Source: Ophiura sarsii (taxonomy: Eukaryota > Echinodermata > Ophiuroidea > Amphilepidida > Ophiuridae). Taken from it: a stretch of DNA of 64,000 nucleotides. The notes under the pieces are model-generated. The model saw only the letters and a list, made by a program, of their open reading frames with translations, was not told where the DNA came from and did no database searches. A program made the translations under genes and the position numbers. The stretch covers positions 15,408,149 through 15,472,148 of the forward strand of contig CM069457.1 in the NCBI GenBank assembly GCA_035610835.1, read 5' to 3'. Shown here piece by piece: positions 30,256-40,752 of this stretch; position 1 is the stretch's first letter, and each line of letters starts with the position of its first letter.

Positions 30256-31462
30256 GTAGCTGCGTTCAGACAGGCGTATATTCGTCTAGAGTAAGATCGA
30301 ATTAACGATTGTCCATGTTAAACTTCCGAGTAGTGACCGTGTGGACGGCACCCGTGTTAACTAATATGACCTTACTCCGACCCGATTTAATCCTGAGATT
30401 TCTCAGGAGTAACGCGCTTAACACGAGCTGCAGTTAGGATTAGCACGCCCGTGTGGATGCACTTAACACGATCTCTGGCGTAAACCTTCGCCAATGATGC
30501 CACAAACGCATCCGATGCTGCTCATCCCTATCAGATCGTCTGCCTTGAAAAAATACCGCTGTTGCTATCAGCATGGCATTAAATCTTGTAATAGTACCAC
30601 CATCCGAAAAGAGGCGAAGAATTAGTAACAAAAAGAGAAATTTCGATCTTGAATTCATGTTTACAAGCGAACGATAAATAAACCTAGCTGAAATAATCGA
30701 ATAAAGGAACCGACAATTTGGAAATAACGGAATAAATCGTATTGTAAACTGGAAACCAATGCTTAGCAGCAGGCTGCCGCAGTGGCGTAACCAGCGCGGG
30801 GGGAGGGGGTTGGGGGAACCCCCCCCACTTGGAACCCTTGCCCCCCCCGCTTTCCCCCCACCACCAAATGAAATCAAGTAAAGCTGTAAATGAAATTTAC
30901 AAAAATAGCACACCTCCCCAATAATGACGTCGTGTCGGTTAAGATTGGCACTGTCGGTTCATTCGACGAAAGGAATCATGGAATTATGACTGTCAAAAGT
31001 ACATATATGAAAAAATTTCGTGCACTACGCGCGCATATGTCTTCCAAAAAGGAAATATTCTTTGGTACAAGCTTGTTTACGCCACTGGGACACATCCCCT
31101 CTCAGACACCACCCTGTCCGCGCGGATGGTGCCGCTGGCGCGGCACTTGGATTGTCCGATTAGGAGTCCCCCCACCCCATTTCAAGTCACTGCCCCCTTC
31201 TTGCCACCCCCAAATGAAAAAGTCTAGTTACGCCACTGGGCTGCCGACAACGGAATTCGAAATAATCAGAACTCAGATATTTACCAATATTTACTCCTAA
31301 GCCCCCTGCGATGGTCGTGTTAACTTTGTCGGAAAACTTCAGAGTAACGTTGTATTTAGTACCGTGTGGACAACTGTCCGGAGTAGAGGGATTAATTGTG
31401 GAATTTTAATTGCTGTAGGGTCTAAATTTACGCCGATCATTTATGCCCGTCTGAACATGCCT
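30256..31462 (+). mobile_element. Element X, copy 1, carrying a hAT MITE
   Basis: The ends TAGCTGCGTTCAGACAGGCG and TGCCCGTCTGAACATGCCTA are imperfect inverted repeats containing GTTCAGAC. The whole unit recurs inverted at 31681-33597. In this copy the hAT MITE at 30780-31238 is inserted, while the site where the other copy carries element Y is empty (AGTA at 31343-31346). Confidence 0.75.
30780..31238. mobile_element. hAT-type MITE, 459 bp, exact 8-bp duplication
   Basis: The ends CAGTGGCGTAACC and GTTACGCCACTG are inverted. GGCTGCCG flanks both sides (30772-30779 and 31239-31246). The mirrored copy of element X lacks the insert near 33075. The interior is C/G-rich at the left and shares GATTGGCACTGTCGGTTCAT with the MITE at 6821-7462. 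Confidence 0.85.
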
Positions 31463-31680
31463 ATTGATTGCTAAATCGCGTGTCGCAACTGTTATAATAG
31501 AGTGCGCTAAATCTGAACAATGGGCAGATTACGAGAAGCATCCGCCTGGTGGGTGCCGTTGTTTTGAAAGTGTTTTTCGAATAATAAATGTATCATAAAG
31601 AGAATGCGTAGTTTACAAAGGAATTAATAAGAAAATAAGCTCAAAGCACTTGTTTAGTTCCAAGAGGTTTAGGCTATACT
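31463..31680. other. Spacer between the two X copies
   Basis: About 218 bp with no recognised feature. Confidence 0.4.
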
Positions 31681-33597
31681 AGGCATGTTCAGACGGGCAT
31701 AAGTGACCGGCGTAAATTTAGACCCTACTGCAATCAATATTCCACAAATATTTTCTCTACTCCGGACAGTAACTGTCCACACGGTATTAAATACAACGTT
31801 ACTGGTCAGAAGTCACAAACTGGTCAAAAAAAAGCCTCACTTCTAATAATGTTGAGAAATGCACCAATTCTGATTAAACGGGACAAAACTTAAGTTTTAC
31901 ATACTTAATGACCCACAAACTATATATTGTTGGAAAGCTTAAGATTCAAGGTTTTTTATTTTTGCAAAAAAGAATCAAATTATACAGGGTGTGTACAATT
32001 TTTACAGGGTGGAACATAAAAAATTTGATCGTTTTTGCTGCTCACAAAATAGTTTGATAGTTTGTACAATAAGGGTTTAGCTGAAAATAGTCACCAAAAT
32101 CAGAACAACCGCAGAAGGTGCTACCAAATTTGCTAAGAATCATTTGCCCAAAATGTACACAGGAAAAGTACAGGGTGTTTAAAATTATGATGAAATAATG
32201 CATAAAATGAATGTTTGTAGATAATATTCTATGAAATTTAGTTAGCATGGACCATTTAATTTAAAAGAAAATGGTTATCAAAATGAACTACATGAATATC
32301 GTTAAAGTTCCTTTAATTTTGAATACAGGGTGGTCCAAAATAGGTCTAAATAGCAAATTTTACATAAATCTATAAACAATTCTGTGAAGAAACACTTCTG
32401 GCTTATTTAGTTAAATGTTTTACTACCCAGGGTAGAAAAGGACTGAAGAGTCACACAAATGAAATAGAGAGACTGCGATTTGGCCATTGTTTAATCAATA
32501 AAATGAATAAAACTGTGTATTTTTTACATTAAAACACTCCCTGAATTGAACATCATATTCTAGTAGAGAATGTCTAGATAACAATTCAATATTAGTATTC
32601 ATAGTAGCAGGCACATGTTATTAACACATATGAGAAGTTTGAAAACTTTCCTATGTATACTTTTAAAATGGCATCAATTTCAAAAGTTCTAGTTTTCCGC
32701 TATTTTGTGTACAAACCTATGGGCGCCTCATCCACCGGCTCCTCATCCACCGATCCCACCCTTGACTCACTCGACGTTTAGATTGATAACTTCACTGTTG
32801 CTAAACATGTGGCTTTAATTCTTTTTTTATTCGGTTTTATTCGCTGGATAAATTGTCTTTAATATGATACCAAAAATGTTATGTTTTTTTGACAACTTCT
32901 ATTTAAAATAGAGACACGTATCACGATTTTAAGGATTTTTTGAAACTATCCCACCTTATTTGATATACCTATTAGTGACCTGTGACCTACTCCGAAGTTT
33001 TCCGATAAAGTTAACACGACCATCGCAGGGGCTTGGGAGTAAATATTGGTAAATATCGGAGTTTTTGGCAGCCTGGTGCTAAGCATTGGTTTACAATACG
33101 ATTTATTCCGTTATATCCAAATTGTCGGTTCCTTTATTCGATTATTTCAGCTAGGTTTATTTATCGCTCGCTTGTAAACATGAATTCAAGATCGAAATTT
33201 CTCTTTTTTGTTACTAATTTTTCGCCTCTTTTCGGATGGTGGTATACAATATTTAATGCCTATGCTGATAGCAACAGCGGTATTTTTTCAAGGCAGACGA
33301 TCTGATAGAGATGAGCAGCATCGGATGCGTTTGTGGCATCGTCACATCATTGGCGAAGGTTTACGCCATAGATCGTGTAAGTGCATCCACACGGGCGTGC
33401 TACTCCGAACTGCAGCTCGTGTTAAGCGCGTTACTCCTGAGAAATCTCAGGATTAAAGCGGGTCGGAGAAGGTCGGATTAGTTAACACGGGTGCCGTCCA
33501 CACGGTCACTACTCGGAAGTTTAACATGGACAATGGTTAATTCGACCTTACTCCGATCTTACTCTGAACGAATTTACGCCTGTCTGAACGCAGCTAC
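31681..33597 (-). mobile_element. Element X, copy 2, carrying element Y
   Basis: Reverse complement of copy 1. Open frames at 33033-33305 and 33208-33456 arise from this sequence and are mirrored by frames in copy 1; they contain no recognised domain. It is interrupted by element Y at 31804-32987 and lacks the hAT MITE. Confidence 0.75.
31804..32987 (+). mobile_element. Element Y, copy 2, 1184 bp, TACT duplication
   Basis: TACT flanks it at 31800-31803 and 32988-32991, and the mirrored X copy shows the single empty TACT/AGTA site. The termini GGTCAGAAGTCACAAAC and TTAGTGACCTGTGACC are short inverted repeats. Non-autonomous; superfamily not assigned. Confidence 0.8.
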
Positions 33598-33902
33598 TAA
33601 TGCGTGTTTTATAATAATGGTTGTGGCGTCCAATTCTGACCTAAGTACAGGATAAAAATTCCATTGAAATGGAACGATTGCGGTCTAAAAAAGAAGCCTA
33701 TTTTGCTAGTTTAGTTGTTATCTGTGCCAAATATCGCTTGCTAAATCCATTACTATACTACCTTTTGCTTGGAGGGAGAGATACAATATTACAAATATTA
33801 GGATGGCCAAAGTTTACCAACAAAAAATAGTAAAAGGTAGCCCCATTTTGTTTGCAGTCACCTTAAGGGGGTGTTCAAGGGTGTGTTCAATGGGTTTTTT
33901 TT
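33598..33902. other. No recognised gene
   Basis: Unassigned sequence; GGGGGTGTTCAAGGGTGTGTTC near 33870 resembles the minisatellite unit at 42577. Confidence 0.35.
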
Positions 33903-34135
33903 CTTCTTTTTCAATTCAATATTTATTTTCCATCATATCAACAAGGACAAAATACAATAACAATTTAACAAGTAATATGATGGAGGAGGAACAACTAAAA
34001 GCAAAAGCCTGGCGTTGTTGCACCCCCTTAAACAAAGCTTACACTCTACAAATACAGAAGAATAGACAAAATACAATTAGAGTAATAAGTTAAACATAAC
34101 AGAAAAACAAACAAAAATAGACAAACGAAAGGGTG
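33903..34135 (-). mobile_element. 3' UTR of a CR1-like LINE
   Basis: On the minus strand GGTGCAACAACGCCAGGCTT, TTCCTCCTCCATCATATTAC and GGAAAATAAATATTGAATTG follow the usual order of 3' ends of CR1-related LINEs, with AATAAA just before a TTGAA-type tail. Confidence 0.55.
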
Positions 34136-34449
34136 AACAAGCAATGGATATACATGATATCCCACGTGGAAGCAGCAACATGATATTTTGTTTTGTTTTT
34201 TAATTTGTTTTGATTTAAGTTTATTAACATAATATTGGTTTTTGGTTTGTTTTAAAGTTTGTGTTCTTGATTGTGTATATATAGTATTGTCTCAGTATTG
34301 TACAAATACCAATTTCAGTACTAATCATGACGGAAGGTTTATAAACTAAACTAATGATGAAAGAATAGATATGAAATATTTCAAAAACAGTATACCGTAA
34401 ACAATATTTATTACTGAATTTTTTGTTTGTCTATTGCTTACGTACTTGC

Positions 34450-35376
34450 CTAATTCGAGTTGTGTTCTCGATCTACAATGGCTCTCCACACTTTCCTGTC
34501 CTGCATTGCTGTCTTTAAGTCTCCTACATCCAAACCAGTGTCCTGTTTAAGCACATCAATGTAAGTTAGGGCAGGTCTTCCAGGTTTTCTTCTCCCATGC
34601 TTTGGTATCCAGTGAACCAGCTTTGACACACATTCTTGACTCCTAAAGCAGTGGCCTGAGAATCTTGTCCTTCTCTCCCTGATCGTTTGGGTGATTTTGG
34701 GGAGATCTCCATACAGCTCTGTGTTAGTTGTATGTTGCTTCCAGTGAATGTTGAGGACAGCCCTCAGCATACGAGTATAACAGCCGTCAAATTGCTTTGC
34801 TAGCTTAGGGGTGGTGGTCCATGCCTCACAGCCATATAGTAACACAGATTCAACAGTTGCTGCGAACAGGCGAAGTTTGAATTTTCTTGGTAGGGTGGAT
34901 TTCCAGATCTTGTTCAGCTTCCCACAGGCTCTCCAAGCTGCTTTGCGTTGCTTGATATCCGTTTCAGTGCTTGACATCCAGGCACCTAGGTATTTGAAAT
35001 CGTTTACTTCATCTAGTTTGGTTCCATCATTTGTTCTGATTTCCACAGCACTTGTTTGGTTGTATGCCATGAACTTTGTCTTCTTTGCATTCATAGACAA
35101 GCCAACTTTAGCCACTGATGTCTCGACCCTCTGAAGCAGATCTTGTGCCTGGTGTAGTTCTTCAGACAGCAGGGCAATATCGTCTGCAAAGTCAAAGTCA
35201 AAGTCTGTCACTGCTACAGGTCCAATCCTTCTGCTTCTTCGCTTTTCAAGGTGGAATCCAAGCTCTTCTTCCTTTCCTATTATAGCCATTCTCAGGGCGA
35301 AGTCTAGTACAATAACAAACAGATATGGGGCAAGGGTGTCGCCCTGAAGTACACCAGCTAAGATTTCGAACATCTT
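34450..35376 (-). CDS. Truncated LINE reverse transcriptase, open 307-codon frame
   Basis: The frame reads MFEILAGVLQGDTLAPYLF (RT palm), FDFADDIALLSEELHQA (motif C, FADD), MNAKKTKFMAYN, FKYLGAWMSS, VLLYGCEAWTTT, DGCYTRMLRAVLNIHW, TELYGDLPKITQTIRERR, then WIPKHGRRKPGRP. These are the RT palm, thumb and C-terminal parts of a LINE polymerase; the endonuclease and RT N-terminus are absent. It is the same family as 4041-4931, which starts at the same codon. No frame break is seen, so it is a relatively young fragment. The apparent start Met is a conserved internal position, not a true start. Confidence 0.8.
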   Translation of the reverse strand, partial: KMFEILAGVLQGDTLAPYLFVIVLDFALRMAIIGKEEELGFHLEKRRSRRIGPVAVTDFDFDFADDIALLSEELHQAQDLLQRVETSVAKVGLSMNAKKTKFMAYNQTSAVEIRTNDGTKLDEVNDFKYLGAWMSSTETDIKQRKAAWRACGKLNKIWKSTLPRKFKLRLFAATVESVLLYGCEAWTTTPKLAKQFDGCYTRMLRAVLNIHWKQHTTNTELYGDLPKITQTIRERRTRFSGHCFRSQECVSKLVHWIPKHGRRKPGRPALTYIDVLKQDTGLDVGDLKTAMQDRKVWRAIVDREHNSN

Positions 35377-35563
35377 GTCTATTAGTTAATTAATCTATGG
35401 TATAACAAATACGATATGTGTATGAACTTATCAATAATAATAGTAATAATAACACTAATAATAATATAATAATATACACTGAGCTCAAAAATTTCAAACA
35501 TATACTATTTCTATAGTGAATATACAAATTATGATAGAATGATAGAGACAACATCTAATATAA

Positions 35564-35664
35564 TTAAAGCTGCAAGTAGGTTGTGATTTTTCTTTTTAAT
35601 TGGCTTATGCTAGTAGCATTTTTGATATAATTTGGCAAACTATTCCACACCTTTGGCCCTGTGA
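35564..35664 (-). pseudogene. LINE 1 ORF2 C-terminal end
   Basis: Beyond the frameshift near 35665 the coding sequence continues as LLITGPKVWNSLPNYIKNAT and ends TTYLQL with TAA at 35564-35566. GPKxWNSLP is the conserved last block of CR1/jockey-type ORF2. Confidence 0.75.
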
Positions 35665-36924
35665 TCAATAACCCTTTGTCTTGTGCATGCCTAATTGATA
35701 GTTATCTCTATTCCTTGTGTTATATGTATGAACATCTCTGTGGTTCGTAAAAATACCAATGAATGGTTTAGGTAGCATTCCATGTTTGTACTTATACATA
35801 AATATAGCTACTTCTTTCTTATACATGTTGAAAACATTAAGTGTGTTATATTTTTCGAATAAAGGTTTTGATGCGCTTAGGTAGGAGCTATTTGATATAA
35901 TTCTTAGTGCCCTTTTTTGCAATCGAAATGCTTTGTTTAAATACCCTTGAGGGGCATTTCCCCATAATAATATACCGTAATTAAGATAGCATAAGACCAT
36001 AGAGCAATATAGCTGATACATAACATGTTTTGGTAAAAAATATTTAACTTTGTTTAAGACCCCTATGTTTCTAGAACATGATCTACACGTATTACTAATC
36101 TGTTTTTTCCATGTAAGATTTTCATCAATTGTAATACCTAAAAACTTTGCTTCACGCACACGAACAAGTTTGGTCCCATCAAGGTAAATGTTGTGTTGAT
36201 CATCTATATTCCTTGTCTGATAAGATGTCCCAAAATACATTTGATTGGTCTTTTTAGCATTAAGTGACAGTTTATTTGCTTTAAACCAGTTGCTTACCTC
36301 ACAGAGCTCAATATTTAAAGTGTCACATAACATTGAAAGATCATTATGACTATAGAGAACGGTGGTGTCATCCGCAAATAGTATAAAGGATAAAAGTTTT
36401 GATGAGTTATAAATATCATTCATGTATATTATAAATAACAGTGGTCCGAGTATTGATCCTTGAGGTACACCGCAAGATATATTAAGTTTTACAGATGCTA
36501 TACCATTATAAGAAACATACTGTTTTCTATTGCAAAGATAATTTGAAAACCAATCATACCCAATACCTCTGAAACCATAGTGAGATAATTTATGTAATAA
36601 AATGGTATGGTCAATGGTATCGAACGCTTTTGATAGATCCATTAAAATACCTACATTATATATTCCCTCGTCTATTTTCTTAGTCAAATCATTAACAACA
36701 TCTAGAACTGCCATATAAGTAGAATGTTTTTGACGGAATCCATATTGTTTATCATACAAAATATTATGTTTACACAGGAAATCATAGCAGCGATTATACA
36801 CAATACGCTCCAATACTTTTGAAAAACATGGTAGTACAGAAACAGGTCTATAATTTCCAAACATTTGTGGATTATCTTTTTTATAGATAGGTACAACTTT
36901 AGCTATTTTCAAATCATGAGGCAC
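35665..36924 (-). CDS. LINE 1 reverse transcriptase segment
   Basis: The 419-codon open segment holds the RT motifs in order: [47 protein letters not shown] (motif A, catalytic Asp), [20 protein letters not shown] (motif B), LFADDTTVLYS (motif C, FADD), [15 protein letters not shown] and AKFLGITIDENLTW (thumb). It copies LINE RNA at a nicked target. Its N-terminal neighbour is joined through a one-base shift in an A-run near 36993, and its C-terminus through another near 35665. The Met chosen by ORF calling is internal. Confidence 0.9.
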   Translation of the reverse strand: MPHDLKIAKVVPIYKKDNPQMFGNYRPVSVLPCFSKVLERIVYNRCYDFLCKHNILYDKQYGFRQKHSTYMAVLDVVNDLTKKIDEGIYNVGILMDLSKAFDTIDHTILLHKLSHYGFRGIGYDWFSNYLCNRKQYVSYNGIASVKLNISCGVPQGSILGPLLFIIYMNDIYNSSKLLSFILFADDTTVLYSHNDLSMLCDTLNIELCEVSNWFKANKLSLNAKKTNQMYFGTSYQTRNIDDQHNIYLDGTKLVRVREAKFLGITIDENLTWKKQISNTCRSCSRNIGVLNKVKYFLPKHVMYQLYCSMVLCYLNYGILLWGNAPQGYLNKAFRLQKRALRIISNSSYLSASKPLFEKYNTLNVFNMYKKEVAIFMYKYKHGMLPKPFIGIFTNHRDVHTYNTRNRDNYQLGMHKTKGY

Positions 36925-36931
36925 TACACCA

Positions 36932-37342
36932 TTAATACTTAACGATACATTTAATAAAAGCGTAAGAGGATAAGCTATTTCCTTTGAGATCTTTTTTTAT
37001 TAGATCCGATTTAATATGATCATGACCTGCGCTCTTATTACTACCAAGTTTAGTTATTATCTTTATTATTTCTTCATCAGTTGTTGGTTTAAAAAAACAG
37101 GTTAAACTTGTGTTCTCGTTCAGATAAGAAGAGTAATCGTTTCCAGTGTGGCTGATACTTGAAGCTAGGGATGATCCTATATTCGCAAAGTATTTGTTGA
37201 ATTGCATTGCGATATCATTAGGACTGGTGTAAGTTTCGTTATCGGATACAAAAGTTTGGGGGGTCTTTGATTTTCTTCTTCTTATAATTGAATTTAGAAC
37301 TTTCCATGTATTCCTCATGTTGTATTTTTCCTTTTCTAGCAA
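36932..37342 (-). pseudogene. LINE 1 endonuclease-RT linker segment
   Basis: The open segment reads LLEKEKYNMRNTWKVLNSII, then FNKYFANIGSSLASSI and LGSNKSAGHDHIKSDLIKK, the usual connector before RT motif 1 of CR1-like ORF2. A one-base insertion in an A-run truncates it; the true continuation leads into the RT segment. A shift near 37345 separates it from the endonuclease. Confidence 0.8.
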
Positions 37343-37382
37343 ATCACAAAATAGCTTTGTTTTGCCAAGCGTAGAGTAGTGT

Positions 37383-38663
37383 TTAGTTTATTGCGATAAC
37401 TTTTGTACTGGTCAATATTTGCTTCAGTAGGTTTCTTGATTGATTCTTTCTTCGGGTCGATTTTAAGAGACCAATTGTAATCCAAGGCGATTTGGGTTTT
37501 AACTTTTTACTACGAGGTGTTACCTTTTTAATCGGAATACATTTGTCGTGCAAACTGTTGAATTTGTCCATAAATTTGACATATGCTTTGTTTGGGTCAT
37601 CAGAGGAACAAACGGTATCCCAATCGACATTGCTCATCAATTCTGTTTTAAAATGCTCAATATTATCAGCACTATACTGACGTACATCTTTTTGAGTTGG
37701 ATTAGAATAAGTTCTGTTATACACTCTTAAATCAGTAGTTATAAATATTGGCATGTGATCACTGATATCTGTCATTATGATGCCAGAAGTTTGATGAGCC
37801 AAAGAGTTTGTGAATATATTATCTATCAGAGTTGCTGATGTAGATGTGATTCTAGTTGGTTTAGTGATGCTAGGATACAATGAATGCGATGTAAGGATAT
37901 TTACAAATTCGTTTGTCGGAGTGTGAACATCTTTATTCAATAGATTTATATTAAAATCACCCATTATATACACGAGTTTATTTTCATTTTTTGTGATGGT
38001 TGAAAGCAAATGGTCAGCAAATAGATTAAATTCATTTACATCCTCATCTGGCGGTCTGTACACAATACCGACAATTATATATTTTGATCCACTTCTTTCT
38101 ATTTCAATAAACAAACTATCAATATTATCTAGACATTCTCCTTTTTCAATCAGATCATTTCGTAGGTGATATTTAACATTTTCCTGTATATACAAACACA
38201 CCCCACCACCTCTTTTTCTTGTTCTATTTTTGAATTCAAGGTTATACCCACTTAAGTGAAAATATTCTTGAGGTGTGTCCCTCAGCCAGGTTTCAACCAG
38301 ACCAACAATCTGAAAGTTAATATTACAACCGTGTAAGAAGTCTGTTAAGGTTTCATTGTTTCGGTAAAGACTTCTTATGTTAATATTTAGCAGTGATAAA
38401 TTAGTGTCAGAGATATCCTGTAGAGTTTTTAACTTATCATCAGTATAATATGATGAAAAGCTATTCATATTACCTTCTTCTATATCGTATTGAAGCTCAG
38501 TTGGGTCAAACAGTAAGTGCTCAAAATTATTTGAGCTGTATTCAGTTAGTACATTATTGTCTTCATACATTTTGTATAACCCAAGTAGGAATTCTCTTTC
38601 ATCAATTATATGATTGAACGGCAAGTTTATATCATCATTACAAGAAAAACAATACCAATACAT
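37383..38663 (-). CDS. LINE 1 APE-type endonuclease segment
   Basis: The 426-codon open segment contains LSLLNINIRSLYRNNETLTD, IVGLVETWLRD (metal-binding Glu), NRTRKRGGGVCLYIQENVKY, YIIVGIVYRPPDED, VYIMGDFNINLL (catalytic Asp/Asn), ATLIDNIFTNS and MTDISDHMPIFI (catalytic Asp-His). These are the blocks of the exonuclease-endonuclease-phosphatase fold used by LINEs to nick target DNA. The start MYWYCFSCNDD is the last part of the upstream zinc finger, not the true N-terminus. The segment ends by frameshift near 37383. Confidence 0.9.
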   Translation of the reverse strand: MYWYCFSCNDDINLPFNHIIDEREFLLGLYKMYEDNNVLTEYSSNNFEHLLFDPTELQYDIEEGNMNSFSSYYTDDKLKTLQDISDTNLSLLNINIRSLYRNNETLTDFLHGCNINFQIVGLVETWLRDTPQEYFHLSGYNLEFKNRTRKRGGGVCLYIQENVKYHLRNDLIEKGECLDNIDSLFIEIERSGSKYIIVGIVYRPPDEDVNEFNLFADHLLSTITKNENKLVYIMGDFNINLLNKDVHTPTNEFVNILTSHSLYPSITKPTRITSTSATLIDNIFTNSLAHQTSGIIMTDISDHMPIFITTDLRVYNRTYSNPTQKDVRQYSADNIEHFKTELMSNVDWDTVCSSDDPNKAYVKFMDKFNSLHDKCIPIKKVTPRSKKLKPKSPWITIGLLKSTRRKNQSRNLLKQILTSTKVIAIN

Positions 38664-38689
38664 AGATACATCTTTTTTCTTAAATTCCT

Positions 38690-38801
38690 TTTTGTCAAAT
38701 TACTTCAACACTTATGGACATATTTGTTACATAAAGTACATTGCAACTTTCTATGATTCTTTTTTACATGCTTGTTACACACTGAACAACTAGAAGACAT
38801 G
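38690..38801 (-). pseudogene. LINE 1 N-terminal PHD-like zinc finger
   Basis: From ATG at 38801 the minus strand reads MSSSCSVCNKHVKKNHRK, then LQCTLCNKYVHKC, TGA, and (after a one-base shift) continues into YWYCFSCND. Cys and His spacing (C-x2-C, C-x2-C-x4-H-x2-C, C-x2-C) is that of a PHD/RING-like finger. The related finger in LINE 2 is at 52978. A stop and a shift inactivate it. Confidence 0.65.
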
Positions 38802-38959
38802 ACAAAACACAAAAACAAAAAACAAAAAAAAGTAAACTGGTTAAGAACCACACAAACTTAAGCGGGTTAAATAAAGTTTGTAGATGGCTCATACAATAAA
38901 GCGGATAGGCCCCAACGATTGATATTCACGTATTAGTGACTAACCATATAAAATCTGTT

Positions 38960-40080
38960 TTCACAACAGATACGTAATGAGATAATGAGCACGATAACAG
39001 ATTGCCACTTTTTAAGCTTTGGATTGAATACATTCAGTCTAGTATATGACGCACTACGATGATACAAAAATATTGGAAAAACCATTGATGCTGAAAGACA
39101 TCAAGCGTTCTGAATCAATAATATGTAGTTGATTTCCGGATCTTTTTAAGAGAAGATTAGGGGTTAAGTTAGCAACTGTTTAAGCTTTTTGGATTGAATA
39201 TTCAGTCTAATCAGGAAAGTTGGGATGACGCACATGAGATGATACATATAATGGAAACCATTGATGCTGACAGTCATCAAGCATTATAAATCAATATGTA
39301 TTTGATTCCTGATCTACTAAAAAAAGAAGATTATAGGGGATGATGGGGTAACTGATCAAGCATATTTTGGTATAAACAATAAGCAATTTAAGCACACGTA
39401 AGTGTTTAAGAATTTCAATGATAATATAGAAAGCATCAATAACTACCAACTGGAAACTCTACTTTGCAGATTCTATGCAAATTGTTCGCATTTGTTAAAA
39501 TACAGGCATTATTGAGTGATAACACTTAAGCTATTTTTGACAAAAACATTATTTACACATTTTAACGTATAAAGAGCCTATACATATCTAAATCATAAAA
39601 TTCACGTTTTATAAACAGTTGGCATGGTAAATATATAAATAACAGCAACGCTTATAATGTGTAACTGCACACTTTTTACATGACCGTGCTTAAGATGTTA
39701 CAAATAATAAGAAATAATTGATGCTGTCAGTTATCAAGCCTCATAAGCATGATAAGTAGATATGTAGATTGATTTCCCGATATTTTAAGAGGAGACTATG
39801 GGATTATGAGGTAACTGGTCAAGTTTAGCATGTTTTGAATAAACAATTTAAGCACACGAAAGTGTTTACAGAAATGCAGTGATAATAGAGAGGAACTGAA
39901 AAAAATCTACTTGACATACAGTATTATGCAATAAGTTTGTATCGTTAAAATACAGGCATCAATTAGAGACAGCGCAAGAGTTTTTACAATAGAATAATTT
40001 TGCGATACATTATTTAAACATTTTGACATACAAATAACCCATACATTTCTTCATCATAGAATGTACGTTTTCATCATGAA
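38960..40080. repeat. Degenerate long tandem repeats
   Basis: Blocks such as TTTAAGCTTTTTGGATTGAA, AACCATTGATGCTGA, ATCAAGC, and CAATTTAAGCACACG with AAGTGTTTA recur in order near 38990, 39180 and 39700-39860, with indels. Old diverged tandem copies seem likelier than independent insertions. Confidence 0.6.
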
Positions 40081-40750
40081 GCGTCATCAATCAATAACAA
40101 AATTCTTTCTAATTGTTGTTTACTTGATTTTTAATAAGACGATTACATAAATATTTGGATGGCATATACAGCCAGTAGGGAGGTCACGCTGCATGTCATA
40201 TTTTGTTATACGCAAGAAAACAATGGAGTATCAGTGACTGCAATATTTGCTAGAAATAGCTTCGGAAAATGGTCTATTTGGGCTTCTCAAAACTGAGAAA
40301 CGTGTTAAAAATCATGTAGAATTATAGAGGAGGGTCAATTACATCTGCAGAATGGTAAAATGTATAGTTTTAAATACGTTTGGTGACCAAATTTATGTCG
40401 TAAAATGTTGGACAATTCACGTTTTGAAAATCCGTGGTCTTCAAAATTACAGGAATCCTAACTCATTCTAAACCTCACCAAATCATGAAATGAACCCTCG
40501 TCTACAAAAAAGTCCGTGTACGTATTGCTCTATCTGCTTGGAGATAGCGAAGACCACGGAAACCTCATAGCTTTATACCATGGAATGAAATCTGCTATAG
40601 ACATTACATGCGAATATCATCGTACAGATTTGCACAGCAAACCTCTGTAGGGAGTGTTGACAATAGCATGACAATAGCAAGGTCGTTTGACTATTGTGTT
40701 TGTGCATGTTTGTGACGACTGACCCCGTTTAACAATCTTCATAGCTTTCA
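40081..40750. other. No recognised gene
   Basis: AT-rich sequence; CTTCAAAATTACAGG and flanking words show no repeat I can place. Confidence 0.35.
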
Positions 40751-40752
40751 TA

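Larger units (their letters stand above)
35430..38940 (-). mobile_element. CR1-like LINE 1, nearly complete ORF2
   Basis: A minus-strand element carries, in order, a PHD-like finger, APE-type endonuclease, reverse transcriptase and C-terminal GPKVWNSLP block, and ends in an (ATT/ATA)n-rich tail at 35430-35475. Its 5' region (CATCTACAAACTTTATTTAA, CTTAAGTTTGTGTGGTTC) matches that of LINE 2 at 52846-52893, so both are one family. At least four frame breaks make it inactive. The 5' boundary is approximate. Confidence 0.8.

Noticed and set aside
30440..30913. 157-codon minus frame inside element X
   Set aside because: It runs across the junction of element X and the hAT MITE, and its mirror in X copy 2 is broken; no recognised domain.
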